From NCBI GenBank assembly GCA_004299705.1, contig SCQS01000066.1:1-64000 (forward strand): DNA of 64,000 nt. The letters run 5' to 3'. Origin of the DNA: Rhodanobacteraceae bacterium. Its GTDB lineage: Bacteria; Pseudomonadota; Gammaproteobacteria; Xanthomonadales; Rhodanobacteraceae. The translations under genes were made by a program, and so were the position numbers. The notes under the pieces are model-generated. The model saw nothing but the letters and a program-made list of their open reading frames with translations, ran no database searches and was not told where the DNA came from. Shown piece after piece: positions 56,244-64,000 of this stretch (the stretch's first letter is position 1; every line of letters begins with the position of its first letter).

Positions 56244-57449
56244 TTACCGGCATTTCAACTCGACGAGTATTGCCTGATTCTGCACGTTGGTGACGGGCAC
56301 AAGCTGCTTGTTGAGCGTAACCGTGAAGGAATTGCCTTTTTGGGTGCCCGACAGCGTGAACACTGTTCCGTCCACGTTCGGCTGCACCAGCCACCACGTA
56401 CCCATGTCCTGCACACGCACCCCGGCATCGAACAGCGCGTCGGCCTGCCCGCTCGGGGAGCCAGTGTCTTGCATGGCCGCGTAGATCGCGGGCTGACTCC
56501 CCGCCCCGCCATTGGCCTGCGAGCAGTCTGGCTTCGCGACCTTGTACCCGCCGGCCGCGGTGTAGGGGCCGGAAAGAACCTGCGCGTCGTAGATCGCCTG
56601 ACTCGCGAAACGATTGATGCCGGTGATCTGTTCGTCGGTGGTACGCACGCCGGCATTGGCCTGCACCGGCAAATTGTTGACGGTCAGGCCCTGGTCAACT
56701 TCCTCGGTACCCTTCGCGTGGATGTAACCGGTGAGGTCAGCGTTCTGGGCGTTCTCGATGCTATGGCCGCCCATGTTGAGGTTGGCCAGCATTTGGTTCG
56801 TGCCGTCTACGCGAAGCCAAATGTCCTGCGACGGAGAATTGCTGATGTAAAGCTCGACGTTGCCGGAGTCGGCGGTGTTCGCAAGACTCGGGCTCACTTG
56901 CGCAGTGGCGTTCGCCGGGCTGTTGGCGAAGGCCTGCAGGAACACGCCGTTGATCGGAAGCGTTTGCTGCGCGAGCGTCGCCTTTACGATCTCTGACGCG
57001 ACACGCGCGGCCTTGGCATTGTCGGGGCCAGTGGCGGGGCGCGGAACCTGGAACCCGGTGATCGCGGTCACCTGGCCGGTTGCCGCAACCTTTGTGATGG
57101 TCGTGACGAAACTGGGTCCGTAGCGGCCGCCCGTGAACGAACACGGCACGTAGCCGGCCGCGGGGTTGCCGGGCAACCCACCACACCCGGGAGCCTTCAA
57201 CCAGTTGACGCCATTGATCGTGTAGGGATTGCTCGGCAGAGTCACCGATCCGCCCTGCACGTTCGCGATGAATCCGCGTTCGCCCACACCCATCATCGCG
57301 AGCGCGGCGCCCTGGCTGTTGGACGATCCTTCCTCGGAATGCGAGATCTCGATGCTCGCCCACACGGCGATCAGACTCGCGAAGATCGCAAGTGCGAACA
57401 AGGCACTGATGAGGAACTGGCCACGCTGACGATTACGGTTTGTGTGCAT
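56244..57449 (-). CDS. pilV: PilV-like minor pilin / tip protein
   Basis: 401 residues. Prepilin-like N-terminus: basic start, then GQFLISALFALAIFASLIAV. The rest reads like R64 PilV: YINGVNWLKAP-type segment as TINGVNWLKAPGCG, and NLNMGGHSIENAQNADLTG. In R64 the C-terminus is switched by a shufflon; no rci recombinase or inverted sfx-type repeats are visible here. ATG 57449 after GAGG. Last of the pil genes, 11 bases after the previous stop. Confidence 0.72.
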   Translation of the reverse strand: MHTNRNRQRGQFLISALFALAIFASLIAVWASIEISHSEEGSSNSQGAALAMMGVGERGFIANVQGGSVTLPSNPYTINGVNWLKAPGCGGLPGNPAAGYVPCSFTGGRYGPSFVTTITKVAATGQVTAITGFQVPRPATGPDNAKAARVASEIVKATLAQQTLPINGVFLQAFANSPANATAQVSPSLANTADSGNVELYISNSPSQDIWLRVDGTNQMLANLNMGGHSIENAQNADLTGYIHAKGTEEVDQGLTVNNLPVQANAGVRTTDEQITGINRFASQAIYDAQVLSGPYTAAGGYKVAKPDCSQANGGAGSQPAIYAAMQDTGSPSGQADALFDAGVRVQDMGTWWLVQPNVDGTVFTLSGTQKGNSFTVTLNKQLVPVTNVQNQAILVELKCR

Positions 57450-57460
57450 GCGAACCTCAA

Positions 57461-58051
57461 TCACAGCATGTGGACCAATTGGATCGTGACGGTCCCGGCA
57501 CCGGCCTTGCATCGCTGCCCGAGGGAAGCGAGATTGAGTCCGGAGCCGGCAACCATGTTCTGAACTTGGGTACCACCAATGTTCAGGACGTCGACATCGG
57601 ATGCGACACCGGTGGCAAACCGAGCGCACTCCGTGGCGGGAACCTCGAACTGGAGCTGGATCGCATCGTTCTGGTTGAGCACGAAGGAAGGGGTGACCTT
57701 GACGGGCGTGCCGAACCGCGAGGTGAGCGCGTTGGCGCCCGGAGAAATCATGCTCGCTGGCACGTCGCCGGCGGTGATGAGCGACTGCGCGGTGACGTTC
57801 CAATATCCGCAATTTGTCGTGAGTCCGCCGCCGCATGACGGCAGGCTCGAGTACGTGGTGTCAGAGTTGTGCAGCAAGGTCTGCACATCGCTGACGGCTG
57901 AATCGGCATTTGAATCTCGCTGGGCCTCAACGTATTTGGAGGTCGCGTAGAAGATGAGCGCACCGAAGATGACAAGGGCCAGCAACGCACCGATGACCGT
58001 CTGCCCGGTCTGGGCGCGGCGACTCAGATTGCGCTGCTGGACTTTGTTCAT
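57461..58051 (-). CDS. second type IVB major-pilin-like protein
   Basis: 196 residues. Prepilin start QTGQTVIGALLALVIFGALI, with processing expected after the Gly. Six cysteines, including SCGGGLTTNC. Paralogue of the next protein; either a minor pilin or an alternative major pilin. ATG 58051. Confidence 0.72.
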   Translation of the reverse strand: MNKVQQRNLSRRAQTGQTVIGALLALVIFGALIFYATSKYVEAQRDSNADSAVSDVQTLLHNSDTTYSSLPSCGGGLTTNCGYWNVTAQSLITAGDVPASMISPGANALTSRFGTPVKVTPSFVLNQNDAIQLQFEVPATECARFATGVASDVDVLNIGGTQVQNMVAGSGLNLASLGQRCKAGAGTVTIQLVHML

Positions 58052-58135
58052 GCGAAGCACCTGTGAGAAAGGTGGTCCCGGGCGGGAACCAGGGGTGATG
58101 GACTTGGCCACTCCCGCCCGGAACCAAACCGGTCC

Positions 58136-58729
58136 TTACTGCGAGATGGTGATGACGTCGGTGATTTCGCCACCGCTTCCAGCGGCACCGCAGCCGGTGG
58201 ACAGGGCAGCCGGATCAAACGACTTTCCGGCCGTGGTGTCCTTCACGGTCGTGCCGCCCACGGTCAGCGTGACTGCCGAGGCGGAAACCGACCGCGAGAA
58301 CTCCGCGCACTGCTCCTGCGGCACCGACACGGTGAACGCCAGGCCATTGTTGGCGCCGCCATAGATGCCCACTGGGGCAACCGTGATCGGGGTCGTGCCG
58401 AAGCCGCTCAACACGATCGTGTTGCCGCCCTGGATGTCCGCCGCCGGTACGTCGCCATCGTTGATGAGCACCGTCGCATCGGTCACCGCCGCGTAACCTG
58501 CGGCCACGCCCGTGAACGTCTGCTGCGTCTTGCCGATGATCGCGATCATGTCGGTGGACGCGGAGGTCGACGAAGACGAGTTCTTGGCCTGCAGGAAGTG
58601 CTCGACAACGAAGAAGATGAACACCGCGATGATCGCGAGGCCGAACAGCACGCCAATGATGTTCTGGCCGCGCTGACGACGCTTCGGAGCACGCAGTGCC
58701 CGGCGGTTGCTGTGGATGGGAAGGTTCAT
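58136..58729 (-). CDS. pilS: type IVB prepilin PilS
   Basis: 197 residues. Prepilin signature RRQRGQNIIGVLFGLAIIAV with a long hydrophobic N-helix; two cysteines towards the C-terminus (QEQCAEF and STGCG), as in disulfide-bonded type IVB pilins. Forms the pilus shaft. Follows pilR directly. Confidence 0.78.
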   Translation of the reverse strand: MNLPIHSNRRALRAPKRRQRGQNIIGVLFGLAIIAVFIFFVVEHFLQAKNSSSSTSASTDMIAIIGKTQQTFTGVAAGYAAVTDATVLINDGDVPAADIQGGNTIVLSGFGTTPITVAPVGIYGGANNGLAFTVSVPQEQCAEFSRSVSASAVTLTVGGTTVKDTTAGKSFDPAALSTGCGAAGSGGEITDVITISQ

Positions 58730-58792
58730 GTTGCTACTCCTGTGGTTGAGGTGGGTGCCGCGGATTACCCGCCGTCAGCAGCCGGGAGAGTT

Positions 58793-59959
58793 TTAGCCGC
58801 CAGCCGCGCTTTGCGCGGCCGTAGCTGTTGCACGGATTGCGTCGGTGAAGTTGAACATCGCCATGATTGTTGCCAGCGCGAAGCCGAGCATCACGACCGT
58901 GACGATGGCTCCAAGCACGATCGAGATGCGCTTGATCGAGCGCTCGTAGGAGACGAAATTCGCCTCGGCGAGCTTGGTCATGACGTTCTCGAAATCGGGA
59001 ATCAGTCGATACACCTGCAGGATGTCGACCGTGGGATTCGGAAGCGGGCCTTCCACGAGCGCGGCGATCGCGCCCTCGCCGGAATCGAGCACGGCCTTCA
59101 TGCGCGCCATGTTGCTGCGCATCCAGCGCGAGCCGAGCGACGACAGGTCCGTCAGCACCGAGTTGAGGGTGATGCCGGCGCGCATCATCGCGGCGGTCGT
59201 GGAAAGAAACAGGGTCGCTTGCAGCGACTGGTAGATCGTCCACGGCGGGATGTACTGGTCGAACACCTTGCGCTTGTCGCTGACCCACAAAGGGAGCGAC
59301 ACCGCGATCACGATGGCCGCCACGATCACGCCGGCCAACACGTACAGGCCATAGTCGAGCACGGCCTGGCCAACCGTGAAGTACACGATCGCGAAGTGCA
59401 TGCGCTCGCGTGCGGCGGGCGTCGCGCTCTTGCTCAAGATCGGAACAAGGGTCGTGATGAGCTGGATGATGACGCCGACCACGACCAGCAACGCGAACGC
59501 ATTGGACAGGATCGTCTTGATGAGCAGCATGCGAGCTTGCGCCTGTCGCTCGAGTAGCTGCCCGAGCTCGCGCATCGCGCCGGTCAGAACAGCGGGGCCG
59601 GCCGATGCCGCGCCGCGAAGCATGATGGCCTCGGACGCCGGCACCCAAGGGATAACGGCAGCCGCGACGCCCTCGCCGTTGTTCATTTTCGCCATCATCG
59701 CGGAATAGACGGGAACGAGACCGCGTTGGGTCCGGCGCTTCTGCGCCACGCCCAGCATTTCGGTCAGGGCGGCGGCGGGCGCGATCTGCGACTCACTGAA
59801 ATCCGCCATCGAGGTGTAGAACGTCGCGCGACGATTGAGCCCGAAAGAGGACTTCGCGTAGAAGTGCTTGGCCTTGGCCATCCAGCCATCGCCGACATCG
59901 GGGGTCGCGAACGAAGCGGCGGGCGCCACATCGGCAGCGTCGGTGTGGAAAATCGCCAT
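58793..59959 (-). CDS. pilR: type IVB pilus inner-membrane protein PilR
   Basis: 388 residues. GspF/PilC-type platform: cytoplasmic helical domains and three hydrophobic segments (SNAFALLVVVGVIIQLITTL, LAGVIVAAIVIAVSLPLW, VLGAIVTVVMLGFALATIM). ATG 59959 overlaps the pilQ stop (TAATG). Anchors the assembly ATPase. Confidence 0.8.
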   Translation of the reverse strand: MAIFHTDAADVAPAASFATPDVGDGWMAKAKHFYAKSSFGLNRRATFYTSMADFSESQIAPAAALTEMLGVAQKRRTQRGLVPVYSAMMAKMNNGEGVAAAVIPWVPASEAIMLRGAASAGPAVLTGAMRELGQLLERQAQARMLLIKTILSNAFALLVVVGVIIQLITTLVPILSKSATPAARERMHFAIVYFTVGQAVLDYGLYVLAGVIVAAIVIAVSLPLWVSDKRKVFDQYIPPWTIYQSLQATLFLSTTAAMMRAGITLNSVLTDLSSLGSRWMRSNMARMKAVLDSGEGAIAALVEGPLPNPTVDILQVYRLIPDFENVMTKLAEANFVSYERSIKRISIVLGAIVTVVMLGFALATIMAMFNFTDAIRATATAAQSAAGG

Positions 59960-62019
59960 TATTCGTCCTCTCCGTCTTCGTCTCCGAAGATCGGCTCGTC
60001 CAGTCCGCGGAACGAACTCTCGACCTCGACGGGCGAGACCAGCCCCTGCGTCATCTTCCACATGGCGTGCTCGATCGCGCGCCGCCCGCGCATGTTGGCC
60101 GGATCCTTTTCATCGACCTGGTCGCGCCACATGCGCCACAAGGTGGTGGAATCACCCTTGGCGATCGGAGTCAGCATCTTGGGCGTCGGCTGGAACACCT
60201 CGGCGCACACGGTGCGTCCGACGATGCCGCGCTCATGGCACTGCGGGCACCCGGATGGATTGCGCAGGAAAATCCCCTCGAGGCCGCCGTCTTTCTCGGA
60301 CCGTCCCGGCACGACATTCTTGTCCAGGGCGATCCGCAGGCGCTGCAAGGTTCCGCTGATGGCGGGATCGGTGCTGTTGATCTGCTCGCGAACCGGGATC
60401 TTGCAATGCGGGCACAAGACCTGCACCAGCGCCTGGAACACCAGCGCCGCGACCAAATCCATCGTTGCGAGGTCAGGACGCGGAACACCAAGACCGGCCA
60501 TGCGGTCGTAACACGTCGGCGCTGCGCCGGCGTGGACGGTCGAGATCAGAAGGTGACCAGACCGCACGCCCTGCAGGGCCATGTCCGCAGTCTGGATGTC
60601 GCGGATTTCGCCGAGCATCAGGACGTCGGGGTCCTGACGCATGATGTTCGCAAGCGTGCGCTGGAAGGCGTTTTGGCCGCTCTCGCCATCGTTGCGCAGC
60701 ACTGCAGTCTGGTGGGCGCCGTCGATGATGTACTCGACGGGCTCCTCGACCGTGAGGATCGCCTTGGTCGGCCGCTCCTGCACGAGGATGCGGATACGGT
60801 TCGACATGGTGGTCGACTTGCCGGACCCGGTGGTACCGGAGAACAGGATGAGTCCGCTGGACCGAAGGAACGCACGGTCAAGTACGCGCTGATGACTGAC
60901 GGCGTAACCAAGTTGAGCCAGCGACTTCGGACGCTGGTGCGTACCCACCGGAATGACGCGCATGGCCACGCGGTAACCACCCGGTTCGACGGGCGAACCC
61001 GCATAGCGGAAGCGAACTTGTCCAATGTCGTCGTAGTGACGATCAATCGAGCCGTTCTGTTGCGACCTGATGCTGAATTCCTCGCTGACCGAAGCCTTAT
61101 CGGTCAGGGTGTCGTAGATGGACGAACACAGCTTGATCGCGTCGTCGCCGGTCATGTGACGCTGCGGCAGAACATCGCCGTCGATGCGGAACAGGACTTG
61201 GCCAAGACCGCCCTTCGAGATGACGTGGATGTCGGAAGCGTTCTTCGAATACGCCTCGTGGCCGATCTCGTCGAACAGCTTCTGTACCTGGGAGACGCCA
61301 CCGGTAAGAACCGACGCCGCGGCGCCGTGGGCCTGATCCCACTGCGACCAGACGATGTCTGCAATGCCTGGCTGGGCAAGCACGAGCGTTGCGCGCGTCA
61401 CGTACTTGCCAGCGATGATGCGCGATACCAAGTCGGTGTATGCGGGGCTCTTGCGCCCTTCCTCGGTAACCAGGACGAAGCACTGGGGCGACTCGTGCTT
61501 GCGGGCTGCGGCCGCGAGTTCTTCTGCAACGGCGATCGCGATGACACCACGCGGGCGCTCCGAGCCACCGAGCTTTCCGCCGGCATCGTTCAGCACGACT
61601 GACCATTCCGGCAATTCAGTGGCGGAGTGGATGTCGAAACCGATCTGCTTGCGCAATGCCTCGGGTTGCCGCGCCAGCGCTGCATACAGCTCGCCGCGGG
61701 AAACTGTCTTGCGTTCGGCCAGGATTGCGTACGGCAGCACGCCGCGCTGATCGGCCTCGGTCTGGATGGCCTCGGCATCTGCCAGCGACACGCGCCCGCT
61801 GTGCACCAGGTCGCCCAGGACGCCGGCAATCACGTCGCGGGATACGGCAACGCCAACTTTGGGAGTCGCCGGCCGCTGCGGGGCGGAAGGTGCGCCGGCA
61901 GCGGCGACTGGGCGTTTGGGCGTACCGGTTCCGGGAACGGCTTTCAGGCCGTGCGGAGGGACGGGCGGGTTTCCGGCTGGCTTGGCCGGTGGTTCATGCT
62001 TGCCGAATAGAAAACCCAA
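59959..62019 (-). CDS. pilQ: type IVB pilus assembly ATPase PilQ
   Basis: 686 residues. GspE-type ATPase: Walker A FSGTTGSGKSTTMSNRI, the Asp box in VEEPVEYIIDG, Walker B DPDVLMLGEIRD, His box LLISTVHAGAA, and a zinc site with CPHC and CPQC. Powers pilus extension and possibly retraction. N-terminal ~90 residues are Pro-rich. Follows pilO2. Confidence 0.88.
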   Translation of the reverse strand: MGFLFGKHEPPAKPAGNPPVPPHGLKAVPGTGTPKRPVAAAGAPSAPQRPATPKVGVAVSRDVIAGVLGDLVHSGRVSLADAEAIQTEADQRGVLPYAILAERKTVSRGELYAALARQPEALRKQIGFDIHSATELPEWSVVLNDAGGKLGGSERPRGVIAIAVAEELAAAARKHESPQCFVLVTEEGRKSPAYTDLVSRIIAGKYVTRATLVLAQPGIADIVWSQWDQAHGAAASVLTGGVSQVQKLFDEIGHEAYSKNASDIHVISKGGLGQVLFRIDGDVLPQRHMTGDDAIKLCSSIYDTLTDKASVSEEFSIRSQQNGSIDRHYDDIGQVRFRYAGSPVEPGGYRVAMRVIPVGTHQRPKSLAQLGYAVSHQRVLDRAFLRSSGLILFSGTTGSGKSTTMSNRIRILVQERPTKAILTVEEPVEYIIDGAHQTAVLRNDGESGQNAFQRTLANIMRQDPDVLMLGEIRDIQTADMALQGVRSGHLLISTVHAGAAPTCYDRMAGLGVPRPDLATMDLVAALVFQALVQVLCPHCKIPVREQINSTDPAISGTLQRLRIALDKNVVPGRSEKDGGLEGIFLRNPSGCPQCHERGIVGRTVCAEVFQPTPKMLTPIAKGDSTTLWRMWRDQVDEKDPANMRGRRAIEHAMWKMTQGLVSPVEVESSFRGLDEPIFGDEDGEDE

Positions 62020-62047
62020 GGCAGACCCCTGTCTAAGAGCGCCAGCG

Positions 62048-63322
62048 TCACCGCGAAACCCGACTTACCGTCGCGGTCCACGAAAACGCCGAATTGGTAA
62101 TACGTGATTCCCAATGCGTAACACGGAAACCACCAGCAGCGGCCCATTGTACGATAGCCGGGAGCACGGTGCCAACCGGCGTATTGCCTTTCATGGTTAC
62201 GTTGACCTGCATCAGGTCGGGGAACCCGACTTGCTTGCCACCCTTGGTTTGCGCGAGGTTGCTGGCCTGCTCGGTGGGATCACCGCTCATGCCGTAAACG
62301 TGAATCGGCGCGAGGCCTACCCAATCGGCGGGCGCCATGCCGGCGGGCGGCGGGTTGTGCAGGAACGCATCAGAAATCTCCTCGGGCGCGAAACCCAGCG
62401 GCAGTTGGACGCGAATGGCCTTGCCTTGCGTGTCAATCTGCACCGCGGACGCGCCGAAACGCTCCACGAACGGCGTGACCGCCATCGGACCGCCGCGCTC
62501 GCGTGCGTAGGTACCGGTGCACGAGGCAGGCTGGCACTCGATCTGCTGCAGAACCCAACCGGTGTAGTTGACCGGCAGCATCGCGTGCACCTTGGCGAGT
62601 GCGGCCAGCGCCCACGTGGGATCGGCCGGATAGGACGCGAGCGAACTGCGCGCCCCTGACTCGTAGGCCTGGATGGCCTGCTGGCGCTGCTCGGCCGTAA
62701 GGATCTTGTGCTGTGCCGCGAGCTTGTGCGCGTGGTACACGTGATACCCAATGACACCCGCGACCACAACGACCGCAACTTCCGCCACGAGCAGCATGTG
62801 CGACTTGTCGGAAGAGCTGACCAGCAGAACGGGATGCTTGGCCTTGACGAGGGCCGCGACGGGATCGAACGGTTGCGCGCCGCCCGGGATTGACACGCCT
62901 TCGGCAGCGTAGGTGCTGTCGGCGTCGAGGTTGAGCAGCGCGCGATACTGCGCGACCGCGTCCAGCACCACATCGGACTTGTCGATGACATCCGTGCCGG
63001 GCGCAACGAGGCCGCCCTGCACGACGCAGAACCAAAGCTGCCCCTCGTCCACCTCCGCGACGTACACGCCATCGGTGTGCAGGCCAGCGAGGGTCGCGGC
63101 GTAGCTGTACACCTTGCCCTTTGCTGCCTTGGGCACGATGCCGCTCCCAAGCGCGTAGCGTCCCTTGGCGCGCGTCACGCAGTGGTAGAACGGCTGGCTC
63201 ATCGTCGGGTCCAGCGCTTTCCGCTGACCCGCAATGACTTGCTTGCTCGGCTTGCGCGCCCGGCTCTCCGACCAGGTCAGCCCAAACGCATATTGACGCT
63301 TGCCAATCGGTTCGACGCGCAC
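62048..63322 (-). CDS. pilO: type IVB pilus accessory protein PilO2
   Basis: 424 residues with one central membrane segment (VAEVAVVVVAGVIGYHVYH). Cytoplasmic N-terminal half and periplasmic C-terminal half, typical of PilO2. GTG 63322. A degenerate GTAACACGG half-site lies at 62118 near the 3' end. Order here is pilP-pilO-pilQ; R64 has pilO-pilP-pilQ. Confidence 0.7.
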   Translation of the reverse strand: MRVEPIGKRQYAFGLTWSESRARKPSKQVIAGQRKALDPTMSQPFYHCVTRAKGRYALGSGIVPKAAKGKVYSYAATLAGLHTDGVYVAEVDEGQLWFCVVQGGLVAPGTDVIDKSDVVLDAVAQYRALLNLDADSTYAAEGVSIPGGAQPFDPVAALVKAKHPVLLVSSSDKSHMLLVAEVAVVVVAGVIGYHVYHAHKLAAQHKILTAEQRQQAIQAYESGARSSLASYPADPTWALAALAKVHAMLPVNYTGWVLQQIECQPASCTGTYARERGGPMAVTPFVERFGASAVQIDTQGKAIRVQLPLGFAPEEISDAFLHNPPPAGMAPADWVGLAPIHVYGMSGDPTEQASNLAQTKGGKQVGFPDLMQVNVTMKGNTPVGTVLPAIVQWAAAGGFRVTHWESRITNSAFSWTATVSRVSR

Positions 63323-63325
63323 GGC

Positions 63326-63964
63326 TTATTCACCCAGCAGCAGGGTGCGGTGGGCGCGACCGCGCGCGAGGATGACCGTCGCCGACGTGATCCCGGCAAC
63401 ACGCCACCCGGAAGGCAGGGTGGACCCCAGCCCGACCTTGTAATTCGCGCCGTTCTCGCTGATGACCGCGCGCGAGGACTCGCCGATGCGCACCACGCCG
63501 ATCAGGTGGGTGCTCTCGACGGGCTTGGCCGGCGCCGCGGGGCGGACGGGAATCTTGATCGAGGCGACCGGGGACGATGAGATCGGCGACGGCGGCACGG
63601 GCAAGGACACGGACTGTGGCGCAGCCGAAGATGGGTCGGCATCGCCATTGATCTTCTTCTGCAGGTCGGAAATCTTCGCCTTGAGCTCGAGGATCTGGAC
63701 CTGCTCGCTGAGACGCGCGCGCTCTGACATGTAGCCGGTATCGGCGAGTGGAAGCGTCGTCGCGGGCGTGTTCTGCGTTTCCGCGGAGGGTTTGGCGCCA
63801 GCGGATGGAGCCGACGCCACCGCAGCGCTCGAGGGTGCCGCGTGGCCCGGATTCCAGCCGGGCGGCGGCTGCGCAACGTGTGGCGCGGGCGGATCCGCGA
63901 GTGCGGCAACCGGCAGCGCGAACAACGCAGCAGCAATCAGAACTGAGAGGGCAGAACCGCGCAT
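63326..63964 (-). CDS. pilP: type IVB pilus biogenesis protein PilP
   Basis: 212 residues. Signal peptide (SALSVLIAAALFALPVAALA), a helical run (EQVQILELKAKISDLQKKIN) and a C-terminal beta domain (LIGVVRIGESSRAVISENGA, LPSGWRVAGITSATVIL). PilP helps align the secretin and platform. ATG 63964, with GGAG a little upstream. The secretin (PilN) and PilL/M, if present, lie beyond the end of the window. Confidence 0.72.
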   Translation of the reverse strand: MRGSALSVLIAAALFALPVAALADPPAPHVAQPPPGWNPGHAAPSSAAVASAPSAGAKPSAETQNTPATTLPLADTGYMSERARLSEQVQILELKAKISDLQKKINGDADPSSAAPQSVSLPVPPSPISSSPVASIKIPVRPAAPAKPVESTHLIGVVRIGESSRAVISENGANYKVGLGSTLPSGWRVAGITSATVILARGRAHRTLLLGE

Positions 63965-64000
63965 GGTGGCATCACTCCTGGACAAGCAACTGGGTCCGCG

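Noticed and set aside
56244-57449. Shufflon at the pilV 3' end
   Set aside because: No recombinase gene and no inverted short repeats flanking alternative ends were seen within the window.

Overview
High-GC window (roughly 60-65% GC by eye) that reads as part of a large mobile element, most likely a conjugative megaplasmid, an ICE or a phage-plasmid, carried by a high-GC gamma- or betaproteobacterium. The evidence is its content: a 35-gene tRNA array covering all 20 amino acids, its own replicative helicase (DnaB), a primase-like TOPRIM protein, RdgC, thymidylate synthase and a split B12-dependent ribonucleotide reductase, many phage-type small proteins, and an R64-like type IVB (thin) pilus operon. 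No rRNA, ribosomal-protein or core metabolic operons, IS elements or CRISPR arrays were seen. The genus cannot be named from this sequence alone.

Layout. 0.2-7.2 kb: unknown genes, a putative HTH/sigma-region-4-like regulator and an ERCC4-type nuclease. 7.3-10.4 kb: the tRNA array, followed by an HNH endonuclease. 11.1-17.4 kb: a GHKL ATPase with a C-terminal HExxH region, DnaA-box-like repeats, and a dnaB operon. 17.1-25.8 kb (minus strand mostly): rdgC, nrdJb, tiny membrane proteins, a JAMM-like secreted protein, a TOPRIM protein and a MazF/PemK-like gene. 25.9-33 kb: thyA, nrdJa and a run of small plus-strand genes. 33-42 kb: minus-strand operons of small, often membrane-bound unknowns (DUF4031, a MazG-like fusion). 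41.7-50.3 kb: one long overlapping operon with a C5-cytosine methyltransferase, a TrpF-like TIM barrel, two DUF5131 (Gp37/Gp68) paralogues, an AAA+ ATPase, a PAPS-reductase-like PP-loop protein and a nucleotidase. 52-64 kb: a DUF192 gene, three secreted Cys-rich repeat proteins, then pilV, two pilS-type pilins, pilR, pilQ, pilO2 and pilP.

Regulation. The most striking signal is a repeated promoter/leader module. Nineteen genes on both strands, including nrdJa, nrdJb, thyA, the TOPRIM gene and the GHKL gene, carry CGCAAC (usually CGCAACACC) a nearly fixed 63-80 bases before their start codon (two outliers, 20 and 94). In 18 of 19 there is T at -11 and A or G at -10 relative to that motif. In about 14 a GAAC-type tetranucleotide and a short hairpin with different but still complementary arms sit directly before the Shine-Dalgarno site. 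A second class of promoter carries the palindrome GTAAC-N3-GTTAC over the -10 or -35 region and drives dnaB, the methyltransferase, rdgC and others. Several of these genes have TAnnAT-N6-ATG, which predicts leaderless mRNAs. The two classes suggest that the element runs its own gene-expression programme.

Limits: families were recognised by reading translated sequences. No database search, structure prediction or statistics were run. Alignments of the repeated elements were made by eye.
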